A stretch of 64,000 nucleotides of DNA, from positions 4,704,935 through 4,768,934 of the forward strand of contig NZ_CP144460.1 in the NCBI RefSeq assembly GCF_040182365.1. Direction: 5' to 3'. This DNA comes from Xanthomonas sp. 10-10 (GTDB lineage Bacteria > Pseudomonadota > Gammaproteobacteria > Xanthomonadales > Xanthomonadaceae). Below are positions 25,515 to 34,466 of the stretch, piece after piece; position 1 is the first letter of the stretch, and the number at the start of each line of letters is the position of its first letter. A program made the translations under genes and the position numbers. The notes below the pieces were generated by a model. It was not told where the DNA came from. It made no database searches and saw only the letters and a list, made by a program, of their open reading frames with translations.

Positions 25515-26266
25515 GCGTGCGGTCCGCCAACCAGACCGCGCACCTGCGCCCAGGCCTGCGACCCGGTGGGCACGATCGCCATATCGCACAGCGACAGGAA
25601 CGGCAGATCTGTCACGCTGTCGCCTGCCCCTATGACGAACAGCTCGCCATGCTGATGCCGTAGCCCTTCCAGCAGATACTGCACCGCCAATCGCTTGTCC
25701 ACGCACGGTGGCAACACCGCCAGATTGCGTCCGTTGACGTGATGGGTATATCCCGGATGCTGCTCCACCCATGGTGCGATGACTTGATCGGAAATCCTGC
25801 GCACCGCCTGTTCGTCGCGCGAAGGCTCGCGCGCCACCAGATACGCCGGCTGCTGCGGCGCGCCGGCGATACTGACCTCCAGCGCATCGCCGAACCGGTC
25901 CGACAAGGCCTGTTGCAGCTGCTGCAGAACCGGCAGCTGTGCCTGCATCTGGGTCTGGATCGTTGCTGCCCACACTGGGTCGATCTGCCGCTGCGCATTC
26001 ACGATGGTGGCGCCATGGGCCACGATCGCCGGGCCGTGGAAAGGCAGCAGCACGCGCGCGAAAGTCTCGAGCGTGCGCGCCGTCACCGGCACCACCAGAT
26101 CGGCCTGCCGCAGCCACTGTGCAAACAGGCGCTGGCGCGGCGAGGTGTAGCTCACCGCAGTGCCATCGACCAACAACGCCGCCGGCTCCAGCCCCTCTGA
26201 CTGCGGCTGCTTGCGCAACGACGAAAACAGGGTGTCGTCCAGATCGACCAAGGCTACCTGGTACAT
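25511..26266 (-). CDS. HAD-superfamily hydrolase, Ter biosynthetic module
   Basis: 251 residues. Motif I DLDDT has the nucleophile Asp8 and acid Asp10; motif II is the Thr in PVTARTLE; motif IV is GAGDSVTD. A C2-type cap of about 110 residues lies between, as in sugar-phosphate and nucleotide phosphatases. It probably dephosphorylates the product of the neighbouring PRTases. It starts directly after the stop of the PRTase-TRSP gene and overlaps the StiP-like gene by 4 bp. Confidence 0.85.
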   Translation of the reverse strand: MYQVALVDLDDTLFSSLRKQPQSEGLEPAALLVDGTAVSYTSPRQRLFAQWLRQADLVVPVTARTLETFARVLLPFHGPAIVAHGATIVNAQRQIDPVWAATIQTQMQAQLPVLQQLQQALSDRFGDALEVSIAGAPQQPAYLVAREPSRDEQAVRRISDQVIAPWVEQHPGYTHHVNGRNLAVLPPCVDKRLAVQYLLEGLRHQHGELFVIGAGDSVTDLPFLSLCDMAIVPTGSQAWAQVRGLVGGPHA

Positions 26267-27436
26267 CTAGGCCACCGCCTGCATCGGCGTGGTGACCCGC
26301 TGCTCGACCAGATCCACTTCGATGGCCTGCAGCTGCTGCACCAGTCGGTCAACGCAGGCGCGCTCGCGGCTTTCGTGCACCACGATCCGTACCACGTTCG
26401 GGGAGCGCGTCAGATTATAGAGATAGTTGGGAATCCCCTCGCCATACACGTCCTCCACCATCGCGATGTCGTCGATGGCACCGGCCTGCATCAGCGGCGA
26501 GCGCGTGGTCGATTGCACCACTACCGCATGACCAAGCGCTTCCAGCGCCTGCGCCAGCCGCTGCGCCGGATACATGCATTCGCCGGTACCGATCACCAAG
26601 ACCGGACGCTGGTCCAGCGCCGCATTGCAAGCCTGCACCAGCACGTCCGGCAGCGCGATGGCGGCGACCAGGCCCAGCCGGGCGGTGTAGGCGCTGACGT
26701 GCTGCCGACGGCAAGTCACCGCAGCGTAGGCCACAGGCGCCGGTGCAAGCACCGCCGCTGGATCACGCTCGAAACGGTACGTGCCGGACCACAGCGAGAT
26801 GGGCGCAACCTCGGCGATGCCCGGCAGCGCGGACAGCAACGCCTGCACCCGGCCTTCGGAAAAATCGGTCAGCACCACCGGATGCACCGTACGCAGGCGC
26901 GGGCATACTGCTCGCAAGGCGATTGCCAGGTTCAGGAAGGTCCGGCCCGAGGTTGCCTCGTCATCCACCAGCACTACCGTGCTCACCCGCTCGAGCGCCG
27001 CACGCAGCTCTGGCGACTCCGGCAGATAGAGGAACTGCTGAGTGGCATGGCTATGTTCTTCCTCGAACCGCAGCACCTGCGCGCCGTCGAGCGGGTAGCG
27101 GGTGGTCTGGAGCAACATCGCCCGGCTGCCGACGCGTTGAAGGAACGCTTCGAACACCCCGTGACCAAGGCCGGTCGCGGTTTCGGCAAGCGCCACAAAC
27201 AGGACCATCTCATCGGCCGGCACAGGAATCTGCGCCGCAAGCTCGGCCTGCACCTGCGCCATCGTGGACGGCGAGGCGGGCCAATGCTTACCCAGCACCT
27301 TGGAGACGAAGACGAAGCCGCGCTTGGGATTGCGGCGCGCCCCAATGCCACAGATCTCGCTCAGCGCTCGGGTATTGCCGGGCCGGCCGGCGCAGCGCAG
27401 CGTGCCGGTAGGCAAGGTGACCTGCAACGTGCTCAT
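26267..27436 (-). CDS. Phosphoribosyltransferase with TRSP domain, Ter biosynthetic module
   Basis: 389 residues. A type I PRTase core has the PRPP-binding loop VVLVDDEATSGRTF, preceded by FVALAETATGLGHGVF. The C-terminal 130 residues (VLVIGTGECMYPAQRLAQALE) match the TRSP domain found only with this PRTase type. Family members occur in Ter-linked operons and are proposed to build a nucleoside-like compound from PRPP. It overlaps the ATP-grasp gene by 4 bp and touches the HAD gene. Confidence 0.85.
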   Translation of the reverse strand: MSTLQVTLPTGTLRCAGRPGNTRALSEICGIGARRNPKRGFVFVSKVLGKHWPASPSTMAQVQAELAAQIPVPADEMVLFVALAETATGLGHGVFEAFLQRVGSRAMLLQTTRYPLDGAQVLRFEEEHSHATQQFLYLPESPELRAALERVSTVVLVDDEATSGRTFLNLAIALRAVCPRLRTVHPVVLTDFSEGRVQALLSALPGIAEVAPISLWSGTYRFERDPAAVLAPAPVAYAAVTCRRQHVSAYTARLGLVAAIALPDVLVQACNAALDQRPVLVIGTGECMYPAQRLAQALEALGHAVVVQSTTRSPLMQAGAIDDIAMVEDVYGEGIPNYLYNLTRSPNVVRIVVHESRERACVDRLVQQLQAIEVDLVEQRVTTPMQAVA

Positions 27437-28491
27437 GCGTCGACCGCAACCTGCGGCATCACCGTGCCAGGCAAGGGATGCGCATCAGGCAGCTCCACCG
27501 CCAGCGAGATTTCGGTCACTCGAATGCCCAGGCGCGGCACAGGAACATGCACCGGCAATTCGGGAAAGATGCAGGCGCGGTACGCAACATGCGGAAGATT
27601 GATACCGGACATGCAGCTCATGCCGATCCCGCCGGCCGCACGCGGATTGATCTCCAGCAACATCGGCGCACCAGCAATATCGTCCTTGAACTGCACGTTG
27701 ATCAGACCGTTGGCGCCAAAACGCTTCACCATCGCAGTGGCAAAGCCCACCAGATCCGTGCGCATGGAAAGCTGCTGCACCTTGCTGTTGGGATCCTTCT
27801 GGCGCACCACGCACGCCAGCACCTCACCATCACGCGCGGCGATGTCCACGCTGTACTCCACACCCGGCAGATAGCGCATGACCAGATGCGGCTCAAACGC
27901 GGGCAGGCGCTGCATGCGCTCCATCCATTCCTGCGGGCTACAGGCATAGGTGCTCGGCTCGATCCCGTCCACCAGTCGATAGAAGCCCTTGCCGTACACC
28001 GACACGGTGGGTTTGACGCACACCGCCCCATCCGCGCTCAGCTGCTCGATTGCCTCAACCGCCTCCGCCAGCGTGGTTGCATAGCGGTACTCCGGTAGCG
28101 GCACCAACCCTTCCACTGCCGCGTAGACCCACTGCTTGTGATGCAGGTTGGGAAGGATGTCCGCAGGCGCCGCATGCACAATGTGGCAGCCCAGCGCCGC
28201 GAACTCGGCGCGGTGGCTGGTGAGCAGGCTCTGCTCGTAACCGGGCACCAGGTGGGTGATCTGCAGCTGTTGCACCACTTGATAGCACCACTGCAGATAG
28301 TCGGCCTGGCTCAGGCCCGCAGGTTCGAGCAAGGCATGGTCGGCACGGGCAAAGCCACGGAAGTTCTCCTGCCGATGGGAGACGCATGCCCAGATCGGCA
28401 GTGGCTCGGCCTCGCCACGCAGATGATCGATGATGCGCGCAATGGTCGCGTAGTGCCGGTTGAACCAGACGCGTGCGTGGGGAAGTGACAT
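27433..28491 (-). CDS. ATP-grasp ligase, Ter biosynthetic module
   Basis: 352 residues from the ATG giving MSLPHARVWFNRHY. The ATP-grasp signature is seen in VCVKPTVSVYGKGFYRL (ATP-binding Lys and Gly-rich loop), the metal-binding acidic segment MLLEINPRAAGG, and an N-terminal pre-grasp domain with a SHRQENFRG segment. It should join a carboxylate to an amine or similar nucleophile using ATP. First gene of the tightly coupled five-gene biosynthetic module. A start 12 codons upstream (MRGAAFD) is possible but has no better ribosome-binding site. Confidence 0.83.
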   Translation of the reverse strand: MSLPHARVWFNRHYATIARIIDHLRGEAEPLPIWACVSHRQENFRGFARADHALLEPAGLSQADYLQWCYQVVQQLQITHLVPGYEQSLLTSHRAEFAALGCHIVHAAPADILPNLHHKQWVYAAVEGLVPLPEYRYATTLAEAVEAIEQLSADGAVCVKPTVSVYGKGFYRLVDGIEPSTYACSPQEWMERMQRLPAFEPHLVMRYLPGVEYSVDIAARDGEVLACVVRQKDPNSKVQQLSMRTDLVGFATAMVKRFGANGLINVQFKDDIAGAPMLLEINPRAAGGIGMSCMSGINLPHVAYRACIFPELPVHVPVPRLGIRVTEISLAVELPDAHPLPGTVMPQVAVDA

Positions 28492-28541
28492 ACGGATACT
28501 CGAAAGATCAAACGCGGCCCCGCGCATGGTGCCGACCGATA

Positions 28542-28572
28542 AGGACGGCGCCGCAGGCGCGGCAGCCGTCCT
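28542..28572. terminator. Hairpin between ATP-grasp and TerD-family genes
   Basis: AGGACGGC/GCCGTCCT with an inner GCCGC/GCGGC stem. Strong but without a T-run. It may lower read-through from the TerD genes into the biosynthetic module. Confidence 0.5.
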
Positions 28573-28592
28573 GAGTGTTTAAAGCTGGATGT

Positions 28593-29174
28593 TTACAGCT
28601 GGCCGTTGATGACCGGCAGCATGTCGTGGAACGTCCGGCCGGAACAGGACTCGCCGATGGCATGCAGCTTCCAGTCGTTTTCATGGCGATACAACTTGGC
28701 CATCAGCTGGGCGGTGTGATTGCCCTGGCACGACAGGTTGTAGCGTGCGACCTCCTTGTTGCCATTGGCATCCACCAGGCGGCAGAAGGCGTTTTCGATT
28801 TCCGCAAAACTCTGGCCGGTGAAGCTATTAACGATGAACACCAGGCTCTTGATTCCGGTCGGAATCTTGTCCAGCTGCACGACGATCTGCTCGTCGTCAC
28901 CATCGCCATCACCGGTGCGGTTGTCGCCAGTATGTCGAACGCTGCCGTCACGCGAGTTCAATTGCTGGAACCAGATCTGGTCGACCAGCTGATTGGCATC
29001 GTTGAACATCAGGCACGAGGCGTCCAGATCGATCGACTGGTCACGCTGGCCAAACCCGAAAAACCCCTTGGTCTTCTTTGCATCCCAACCCAGCCCCATG
29101 ACCACCTTGGTCAGTTGTGCGCCGGCTTCCTTGCTCAGCGAGATACGCTGTCCTTTGCTCAAACTAACGCTCAT
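28593..29174 (-). CDS. TerD-family protein (TerZ-like)
   Basis: 193 residues of one TerD domain: MSVSLSKGQRISLSKEAG, VVMGLGWD, the calcium-site Asp cluster QSIDLDAS, and GDNRTGDGDGDDEQI, which carries the second acidic calcium-binding loop. TerD proteins bind Ca2+ and are essential for tellurite, colicin and phage resistance in ter-bearing plasmids. The insert GFFGFGQRD is typical of TerZ/TerX relatives. The ribosome-binding site AAGGAG lies 7 nt before the ATG. Confidence 0.92.
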   Translation of the reverse strand: MSVSLSKGQRISLSKEAGAQLTKVVMGLGWDAKKTKGFFGFGQRDQSIDLDASCLMFNDANQLVDQIWFQQLNSRDGSVRHTGDNRTGDGDGDDEQIVVQLDKIPTGIKSLVFIVNSFTGQSFAEIENAFCRLVDANGNKEVARYNLSCQGNHTAQLMAKLYRHENDWKLHAIGESCSGRTFHDMLPVINGQL

Positions 29175-29216
29175 TGCAGTCTCCTTGAGTCATCACCGAG
29201 CCGGGCCCGGTGTGAA

Positions 29217-29250
29217 GGTGGCCGCGCGAATCTGCATTCGCGCGGCCACC
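29217..29250. terminator. Strong hairpin between two TerD genes
   Basis: GGTGGCCGCGCGAAT and its perfect complement around CTGC: a 15-bp stem in the 126-bp gap. No T-tract. It may be a processing or stabilising element separating the two messages. Confidence 0.55.
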
Positions 29251-29300
29251 GATGATCCATCTCCGTGGCAGGTGCGTCGACGCAGCTGCCCATGCCGTAA

Positions 29301-29879
29301 TCAGCCGATATTGACGCCGTACTGTGCAGCCAGCGGACCCAGGCCGCCCTTGAAGCCCTGGCCAACCGCACGGAACTTCCAGTCAGTGCCATTGCGGTAC
29401 AGTTCGCCGAAGATCATCGCCGTTTCGGTGGAGCCGTCTTCGGTCAGGTCGTAGCGCGCCAATTCCTTGTTGTCGGCCTTGTTGACGACGCGGATGTACG
29501 CGTTGCCCACCATGCCGAACGACTGGCGACGGCTTTCGGCCTCATGGATGGTGACGGCAAAAGACACTTTGTCGACAGCGGCGGGGACGCCGTTGAGCGC
29601 CACGGCGATCTGCTCGTCATCGCCTTCGCCGGCGCCGGAGCGGTTGTCGCCCTGATGCACGACCGAACCGTCTGCGGAGGTCTTGTTGTTGTAGAAGATG
29701 AAGCTGCTGTCGTCCGGCACCTTGCCGTCCGGCTTGAGCAGGAACGCGCTGGCATCCAGGTCGAATTCGCTGCCGTCGGTGGCACGCGGATCCCAACCCA
29801 GACCCACAACGACCTCGCTCAGGCCAGGTGCTTCCTTGCTGAGATTGACATTACCGCCCTTGGAAAGACTGACGCCCAT
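29301..29879 (-). CDS. terD: TerD-family protein
   Basis: 192 residues, the canonical size of TerD/Ter[31 protein letters not shown], the acidic segment [13 protein letters not shown], and [15 protein letters not shown]. The C-terminus [16 protein letters not shown] is diagnostic. Ca2+ is expected to bind the two Asp clusters. A clear AAAGGAG ribosome-binding site precedes the ATG. It is about 45% similar by eye to the other TerD paralogs here. Confidence 0.95.
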   Translation of the reverse strand: MGVSLSKGGNVNLSKEAPGLSEVVVGLGWDPRATDGSEFDLDASAFLLKPDGKVPDDSSFIFYNNKTSADGSVVHQGDNRSGAGEGDDEQIAVALNGVPAAVDKVSFAVTIHEAESRRQSFGMVGNAYIRVVNKADNKELARYDLTEDGSTETAMIFGELYRNGTDWKFRAVGQGFKGGLGPLAAQYGVNIG

Positions 29880-29990
29880 ACTGCACTCCTTTAGATTGTT
29901 GCGGGTAAGAATCGGAACCTTGCGGTTCCCGGGAAACGCGATTGATCGTATGCCGGCGCATGACAGCGCCCGCTGGACACGGCACGCAGG

Positions 29991-31199
29991 CTATTTGCGA
30001 GCGGCTCTCCACTCAAATCCAAAGCCGAACCGCATGTCCATGGTGTCGTGCCCGGTGAAATAGTCCACCTGTTTGGTTGCACGGATGGCGCCGTTGCTGT
30101 TTTCCAGCATGGCGATGGCACACATGCCGTCGCGATTGTTCGGGCTGTCCAGGCGTGCCTCCAGCTCAGGCTGGCCCGGCGTGCGGATGGTCACCACGCC
30201 GTTGGCATTGGACCAGTTGGGAACGCCCTCGTAGATGAAGGCGAAGATCAGCACGCGCTTGATCCGCGCCCACTCGTCGCCGTTGAGGTGCAGGAATTCG
30301 CCCTGACCGGAGCTGCCGCTGCGATCGTCGCCCATCAGTTTGACGTAAGGCAGCTGCACCAGGCTGCCGAAACTCCCCCCCAGCGCCTGGACGACGGTCT
30401 TGTTGCCGTCCTGCAGTTCCACCATGGCGCCCAGGTCCAGATCGATGGCGCGCGAGAACATCCCGCCACCGCGGCTCCAGCGCAGGTTGACCACGATCTC
30501 GCCGAATTTGCCGGAGGCCTTCTCCAGCGCGACCGGCTTGGACTTTTCCAGAACGATCTTGGACAGGTTCACCGACGGCGGCGGTGGCGGTGCAGCAGGC
30601 GGTGGCGGTGCAGGAACTGGCGGCGGCGGAACGGCAGGGATCGCCGGCGGCACCGGCGGCGTGGCCGTGGTCGCGTCCGGATCGTCATCCACAGCCACGC
30701 CGAAATGCTTGGCCAGCGGGCCGAGCCCGCCGGTAAATCCTTGTCCCACCGCGCGCAGCTTCCACTGACCGTTGCGCCGGTAGACCTCGGCAAGGATCAA
30801 TGCGGTCTCTGCCATGCCGACCAGCGGCGGGGCGAAGCTGCAGGTCTGGTTGCCGGCGGTCACGGCCAACGTCAGCTGCTGCAGCTGCCCGAAGCGCTGC
30901 GCCCGGCGCAGACCCTGATCAATGGTGATCGCAACAGCCACCCGCTCGACCTGCGCCGGCAACGCAGACAGCTGCATGCCGACCCGCCGCGCATTGGCAT
31001 CGACAGTGACGGCGCCGGCCTGAAAGCTGGGCTGCCCATAGAACACGAATGCACTGTCATCGAGGACCTGGCCCTGGGCGCCCAGCACGAAGGCACTGAC
31101 ATCCAGATCCATGCCGGAAGGCACGCCAGCGACCGTGACCTGCGCATCGAGCCGATCGCCCTCCAGGGCTATGTTTTGTCCGATCTGTAGAGTCGTCAC
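29991..31199 (-). CDS. Two-domain TerD/TerF-like protein with Pro-rich linker
   Basis: 402 residues from a GTG start that follows ACAGGGG; another GTG at 31235 is possible. Domain 1 (about 1-180) is TerD-like, but its first acidic loop is reduced (GMDLDVSAF kept, no GDGDGDDE loop) and ends [12 protein letters not shown] (RAVGQGFTGGLGPLAKHF). A linker of about 45 residues is almost all Pro, Ala and Val. Domain 2 (about 230-402, AIDLDLGAMVEL, GDDRSGSSGQGE, ending GFGFEWRA) resembles TerA/TerF C-terminal domains. Probably a scaffold between TerD partners (inference). Confidence 0.85.
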   Translation of the reverse strand: MTTLQIGQNIALEGDRLDAQVTVAGVPSGMDLDVSAFVLGAQGQVLDDSAFVFYGQPSFQAGAVTVDANARRVGMQLSALPAQVERVAVAITIDQGLRRAQRFGQLQQLTLAVTAGNQTCSFAPPLVGMAETALILAEVYRRNGQWKLRAVGQGFTGGLGPLAKHFGVAVDDDPDATTATPPVPPAIPAVPPPPVPAPPPPAAPPPPPSVNLSKIVLEKSKPVALEKASGKFGEIVVNLRWSRGGGMFSRAIDLDLGAMVELQDGNKTVVQALGGSFGSLVQLPYVKLMGDDRSGSSGQGEFLHLNGDEWARIKRVLIFAFIYEGVPNWSNANGVVTIRTPGQPELEARLDSPNNRDGMCAIAMLENSNGAIRATKQVDYFTGHDTMDMRFGFGFEWRAARK

Positions 31200-31296
31200 T
31201 GCCCCTGTCCCTGGCTTGGCCCATCTGCGCTGCACGGCGGCGTTGGCGCAACCGGCCTGCGATCAGCAGGTCGAAAGATTGACCTGCCCCGCAGGT

Positions 31297-32829
31297 CTAG
31301 TCAACCGCAACGGCGCCGCTCGCTGCATCGGGCAACACCAGTTGCACATGGACCAGACGCCCGCCCTCGGCACGCGACAGCAACAGCTGACGTCCCTGGC
31401 TCAGCTCGACTTTTTCACCGATCCGCACCGATGCGCCGGCGGTGGCGTCGTAGAGCTCGGGCATCGCCTCGTTGACCAGATACCAGTGGCCCTCGTGCAA
31501 CACGAAATAGCCCACCCGTCGCCGCTGCTCGACGGCCAGCTTCTCATTGGGTGCGACATGGCGATTGACGTGCCAGGGAAACAGCGACTGCCCCGTATAC
31601 ACCACCAGGCGATGATTTTCCGGCCGAAACTGTCCCGGCGTATGCGTGGAGAAATACAGGTCCAGCACCGGCAGCGCATTGGGATACGGCGTTGCGCAGA
31701 ACGGGCAGCGCGGCCGCGACGTATTGTCGAAGACGTACCACCCTTGCTCGCAGCGGACATTGCTGCATGGCTGCAGCAGATCGACGGTACGTACCAGCGC
31801 ATTCTCCCACTCCAAGGCCTGCGGCCGCTGCTGCGGATCATGCAGCCCTGCGGTAAACACGCGCAGAAACAGCGGCGCCAGGTAGGGGCCGGTCAACGTA
31901 TACGGCCGCGTGGTGGTATCGGCCCAGGGCAGTTCGCTGCTGCGCACATCACTCAAACGCACGCGATTGGACCCATCGAGCGGATCCTCCACAAACAGCG
32001 CCCGTTCGCCCATCGCCAGCTCTTCGTCGCGCGTGGCATCCGGGTCGTGCATCTTGCCGCCACGCAACGGATGGCGATACAGCAGGTACATGTAGATCAG
32101 GGTGGCCAGCGCATGCAGGTCGGTCTGGATACACGGCAGGCGACGCTGCGAGTCGTGCTTGGGCAGGCTGGCGGTGGCCACGACCTCCGGCGCGATGAAG
32201 TCCGGTGTGCCGACCACGTCCGGCGGATACTTCCCCGGTACCACCAGTCCATCGATATCGATGATGCAGGCGTTGCCGCCGACAGGGTCGATCAACACGT
32301 TCTTGTAGGACAGGTCCGAATGCGCCAGGCCGGCCATATGCAGGCGGCGGACGGCGCGCGCGATCAGCAGGCAGATGCGCAGATGGCTGGCCCAGTTACC
32401 CAGCTCGCGCGGGTCCAGGTACTTGCTGCGGTTATTGGCGGAGGCAAACCATTTGCCTTCCTTCTCGCGCCCAGCGATCTGCAGCACGTCGCCATTGCGC
32501 GAGCCATGTTCGAAAAAGAAGTGCCGCGCATACATTGGTGCGACCAGGCCAAAGCGGCCGTTCCATTCCAGGGTGCGTTGCGGCCAGCAGAACATGCCGT
32601 TCCAGTACTCGCCGCCCACCTGATTGAAGATGCCGTCGCGGAAGCGGCCAGCAATGTTGGCGATGCGCTCGCGCACATTGGCATCGGGGGGCTGGCGAAA
32701 GAACAGCACCACATAGCTGCCATCCACGCTGAAATAGCAGTCCTTCAACCCGCCGCTGCCACGCAGCTGATCGTAGAACTCGACCGTACTTCCATCGTGG
32801 GCAGTGGTGTGGACGATGGCAGCGGTCAT
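31297..32829 (-). CDS. Ter-island protein kinase-like protein with zinc ribbon
   Basis: 510 residues. A protein-kinase fold shows catalytic-loop HSDLSYKN (Asp172, in place of HRD), IIDIDG at 189-194 in place of DFG, and GTPDFIAPEVV as the APE region. A four-cysteine zinc ribbon follows (CSNVRCEQG ... RCPFC), and then a beta-rich C-terminal part. The Lys of the ATP pocket is not obvious. It overlaps the PP2C gene by 4 bp, so kinase and phosphatase are made together. Kinase plus PP2C plus vWA is a known triad of Ter signalling systems. Confidence 0.8.
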   Translation of the reverse strand: MTAAIVHTTAHDGSTVEFYDQLRGSGGLKDCYFSVDGSYVVLFFRQPPDANVRERIANIAGRFRDGIFNQVGGEYWNGMFCWPQRTLEWNGRFGLVAPMYARHFFFEHGSRNGDVLQIAGREKEGKWFASANNRSKYLDPRELGNWASHLRICLLIARAVRRLHMAGLAHSDLSYKNVLIDPVGGNACIIDIDGLVVPGKYPPDVVGTPDFIAPEVVATASLPKHDSQRRLPCIQTDLHALATLIYMYLLYRHPLRGGKMHDPDATRDEELAMGERALFVEDPLDGSNRVRLSDVRSSELPWADTTTRPYTLTGPYLAPLFLRVFTAGLHDPQQRPQALEWENALVRTVDLLQPCSNVRCEQGWYVFDNTSRPRCPFCATPYPNALPVLDLYFSTHTPGQFRPENHRLVVYTGQSLFPWHVNRHVAPNEKLAVEQRRRVGYFVLHEGHWYLVNEAMPELYDATAGASVRIGEKVELSQGRQLLLSRAEGGRLVHVQLVLPDAASGAVAVD

Positions 32830-34463
32830 GGTGCGCGCTCGGTCTGGATCATCAGCAAAGTGCGATCGTCGTGCTCGCCCGGATACCAGAAGCCCAGATA
32901 GTCCACCAGCACCTCCGGCAGGGCCGCGATGTCCTGCACGGCGGATAGCGGCGGCGCGATATCGGTCTGCCACCAGTGCTGCCACTGCACCGGGTCCTGC
33001 AAGGCGCGCTCGGTGCCGAACTTGGGGTCAGACACGCCATCGCTCATCAGGATCACCTTGGCGCCGGCAGGCAGCCATACACAGCGCAGGCGCCCCTGTA
33101 CGGCCGCCTGCGGATCGCCGGCCAACGCATCGGAAAGGAAGAACCTGGTTTGACCGGAGTATTCGCCGGCGTCGGCATGCCCGAGCAACTGCACCTGCCC
33201 GGTGGCAGCGTCGTAGGCCGCCGCGGCTCCATCGCCGATCCAGTAGCTGAGCACCAGCAGCTGCTCGCCGCAGGGCCGCACGGCAGTCAGCATCAACGTC
33301 GAGGCCAGTGCACTTTCATCCACGCCAAGCAGGGTGGCGTGCTGGACCAGGGCCTGGCTGGCCGAGACCAGGCTGGCGCACACGGCCTGCAACAGACGTG
33401 GTTGCACCCTGGGCAGGACCTCGGCGTGCTGCGGCCACTGCAGCGCCTGGCTGCGCGCCCAGCATTCGATGCCATCCATGTGCGCCGCCAGCGTGGTGAC
33501 GGCATGCCGCGTCAGCAGCTCCGAGCCGCGTCGCGACAGCGGCGCCGACCCGGCGCCGTCTGCAACCGCGCAGACCAGCCAGCGTGCATCTTGGTCGGTG
33601 GCAATGGCGAAATCGTCTTCGCGGAAACTGGCCGCATTTGCGTGTGACCGCCCACGCACACTGGCAGCGACCACCTGCGCACCGGCAATCTGCGCGTGCG
33701 CCGTTGCGGTATGCGGTTTACGCAGGCCCAAGGCCGCGTCCGGCTCACGCTGTTTCCACAGCGCGCGCGGGTCGGGATTGACCAGCAAGCTGGCCACGCC
33801 GGCATGGACTGGAGCGCCCCCTGCCGCATCGACCGGCACGAACCGCGCGACAAAATGCATTTCTTCACCGGTCGCCGCGGCTGTGCTCGGCACACCGGAC
33901 AGGACGCCGTCCGCTGCGTCGAAGCGCAAGCCGCTTCCCTGAAGGCCATCGACCGCCATCAGGCGATACTGAAGCTGGGGCCGCTGCGGATCGCTGACTG
34001 GCGTGGCCTGGGCGCGATACGGCGTACCCGCGGTAGCGTTGGCAAATCGCCAACGCAGCGCCGTTGCTGTGGGCGCGGTGGTGGCGGGAGCCACGAAGAG
34101 CGCATCGACCGCCCCCCCCGAAGCGGACACCGGTCCGACAGGAGCATCCCTAGCCAGCGTGATCGATTCGACCTGGGACTGCCCGCCTTGACCCGGTACC
34201 GCTGCAATCTGCGCCTCGGCTGTCGCGGAAGGAGCGGGCGGCGGCGTGGATGCCAATGCAGCCGCAAGCGGCGGCGCCAGGCGCAAGGCGGTGGCGTCGA
34301 GCCAATGCAGCAACTCCAGCACCGGCGCTTCCTGCAGCAGCTGCCGGAGCAGGGCCGGTTCCGGCGCAACGCCGTGCTGACCGAGGTAGCTGCCAAGCAC
34401 CTCGGCCAGAGCAGCCTGCGCCTGCACGTGCGCCGGCGGCGCCGGTGGTGGCAATGGCGACAT
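32826..34463 (-). CDS. PP2C-type Ser/Thr phosphatase with Ig-like domain
   Basis: 545 residues. Residues about 1-100 are Ala/Pro-rich; about 125-225 form a putative Ig-like (He_PIG-type) domain (LQYRLMAVDG ... GVLSGVPSTA). The PP2C domain occupies the last 290 residues with metal-site ADGAGSAPLSRRGSELL and VILMSDGVSD. It should remove phosphate put on by the overlapping kinase. The gene is 3 bp from the vWA gene upstream. An Ig-like module on a PP2C is uncommon and may bind the vWA partner. Confidence 0.83.
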   Translation of the reverse strand: MSPLPPPAPPAHVQAQAALAEVLGSYLGQHGVAPEPALLRQLLQEAPVLELLHWLDATALRLAPPLAAALASTPPPAPSATAEAQIAAVPGQGGQSQVESITLARDAPVGPVSASGGAVDALFVAPATTAPTATALRWRFANATAGTPYRAQATPVSDPQRPQLQYRLMAVDGLQGSGLRFDAADGVLSGVPSTAAATGEEMHFVARFVPVDAAGGAPVHAGVASLLVNPDPRALWKQREPDAALGLRKPHTATAHAQIAGAQVVAASVRGRSHANAASFREDDFAIATDQDARWLVCAVADGAGSAPLSRRGSELLTRHAVTTLAAHMDGIECWARSQALQWPQHAEVLPRVQPRLLQAVCASLVSASQALVQHATLLGVDESALASTLMLTAVRPCGEQLLVLSYWIGDGAAAAYDAATGQVQLLGHADAGEYSGQTRFFLSDALAGDPQAAVQGRLRCVWLPAGAKVILMSDGVSDPKFGTERALQDPVQWQHWWQTDIAPPLSAVQDIAALPEVLVDYLGFWYPGEHDDRTLLMIQTERAP

Positions 34464-34466
34464 CAG

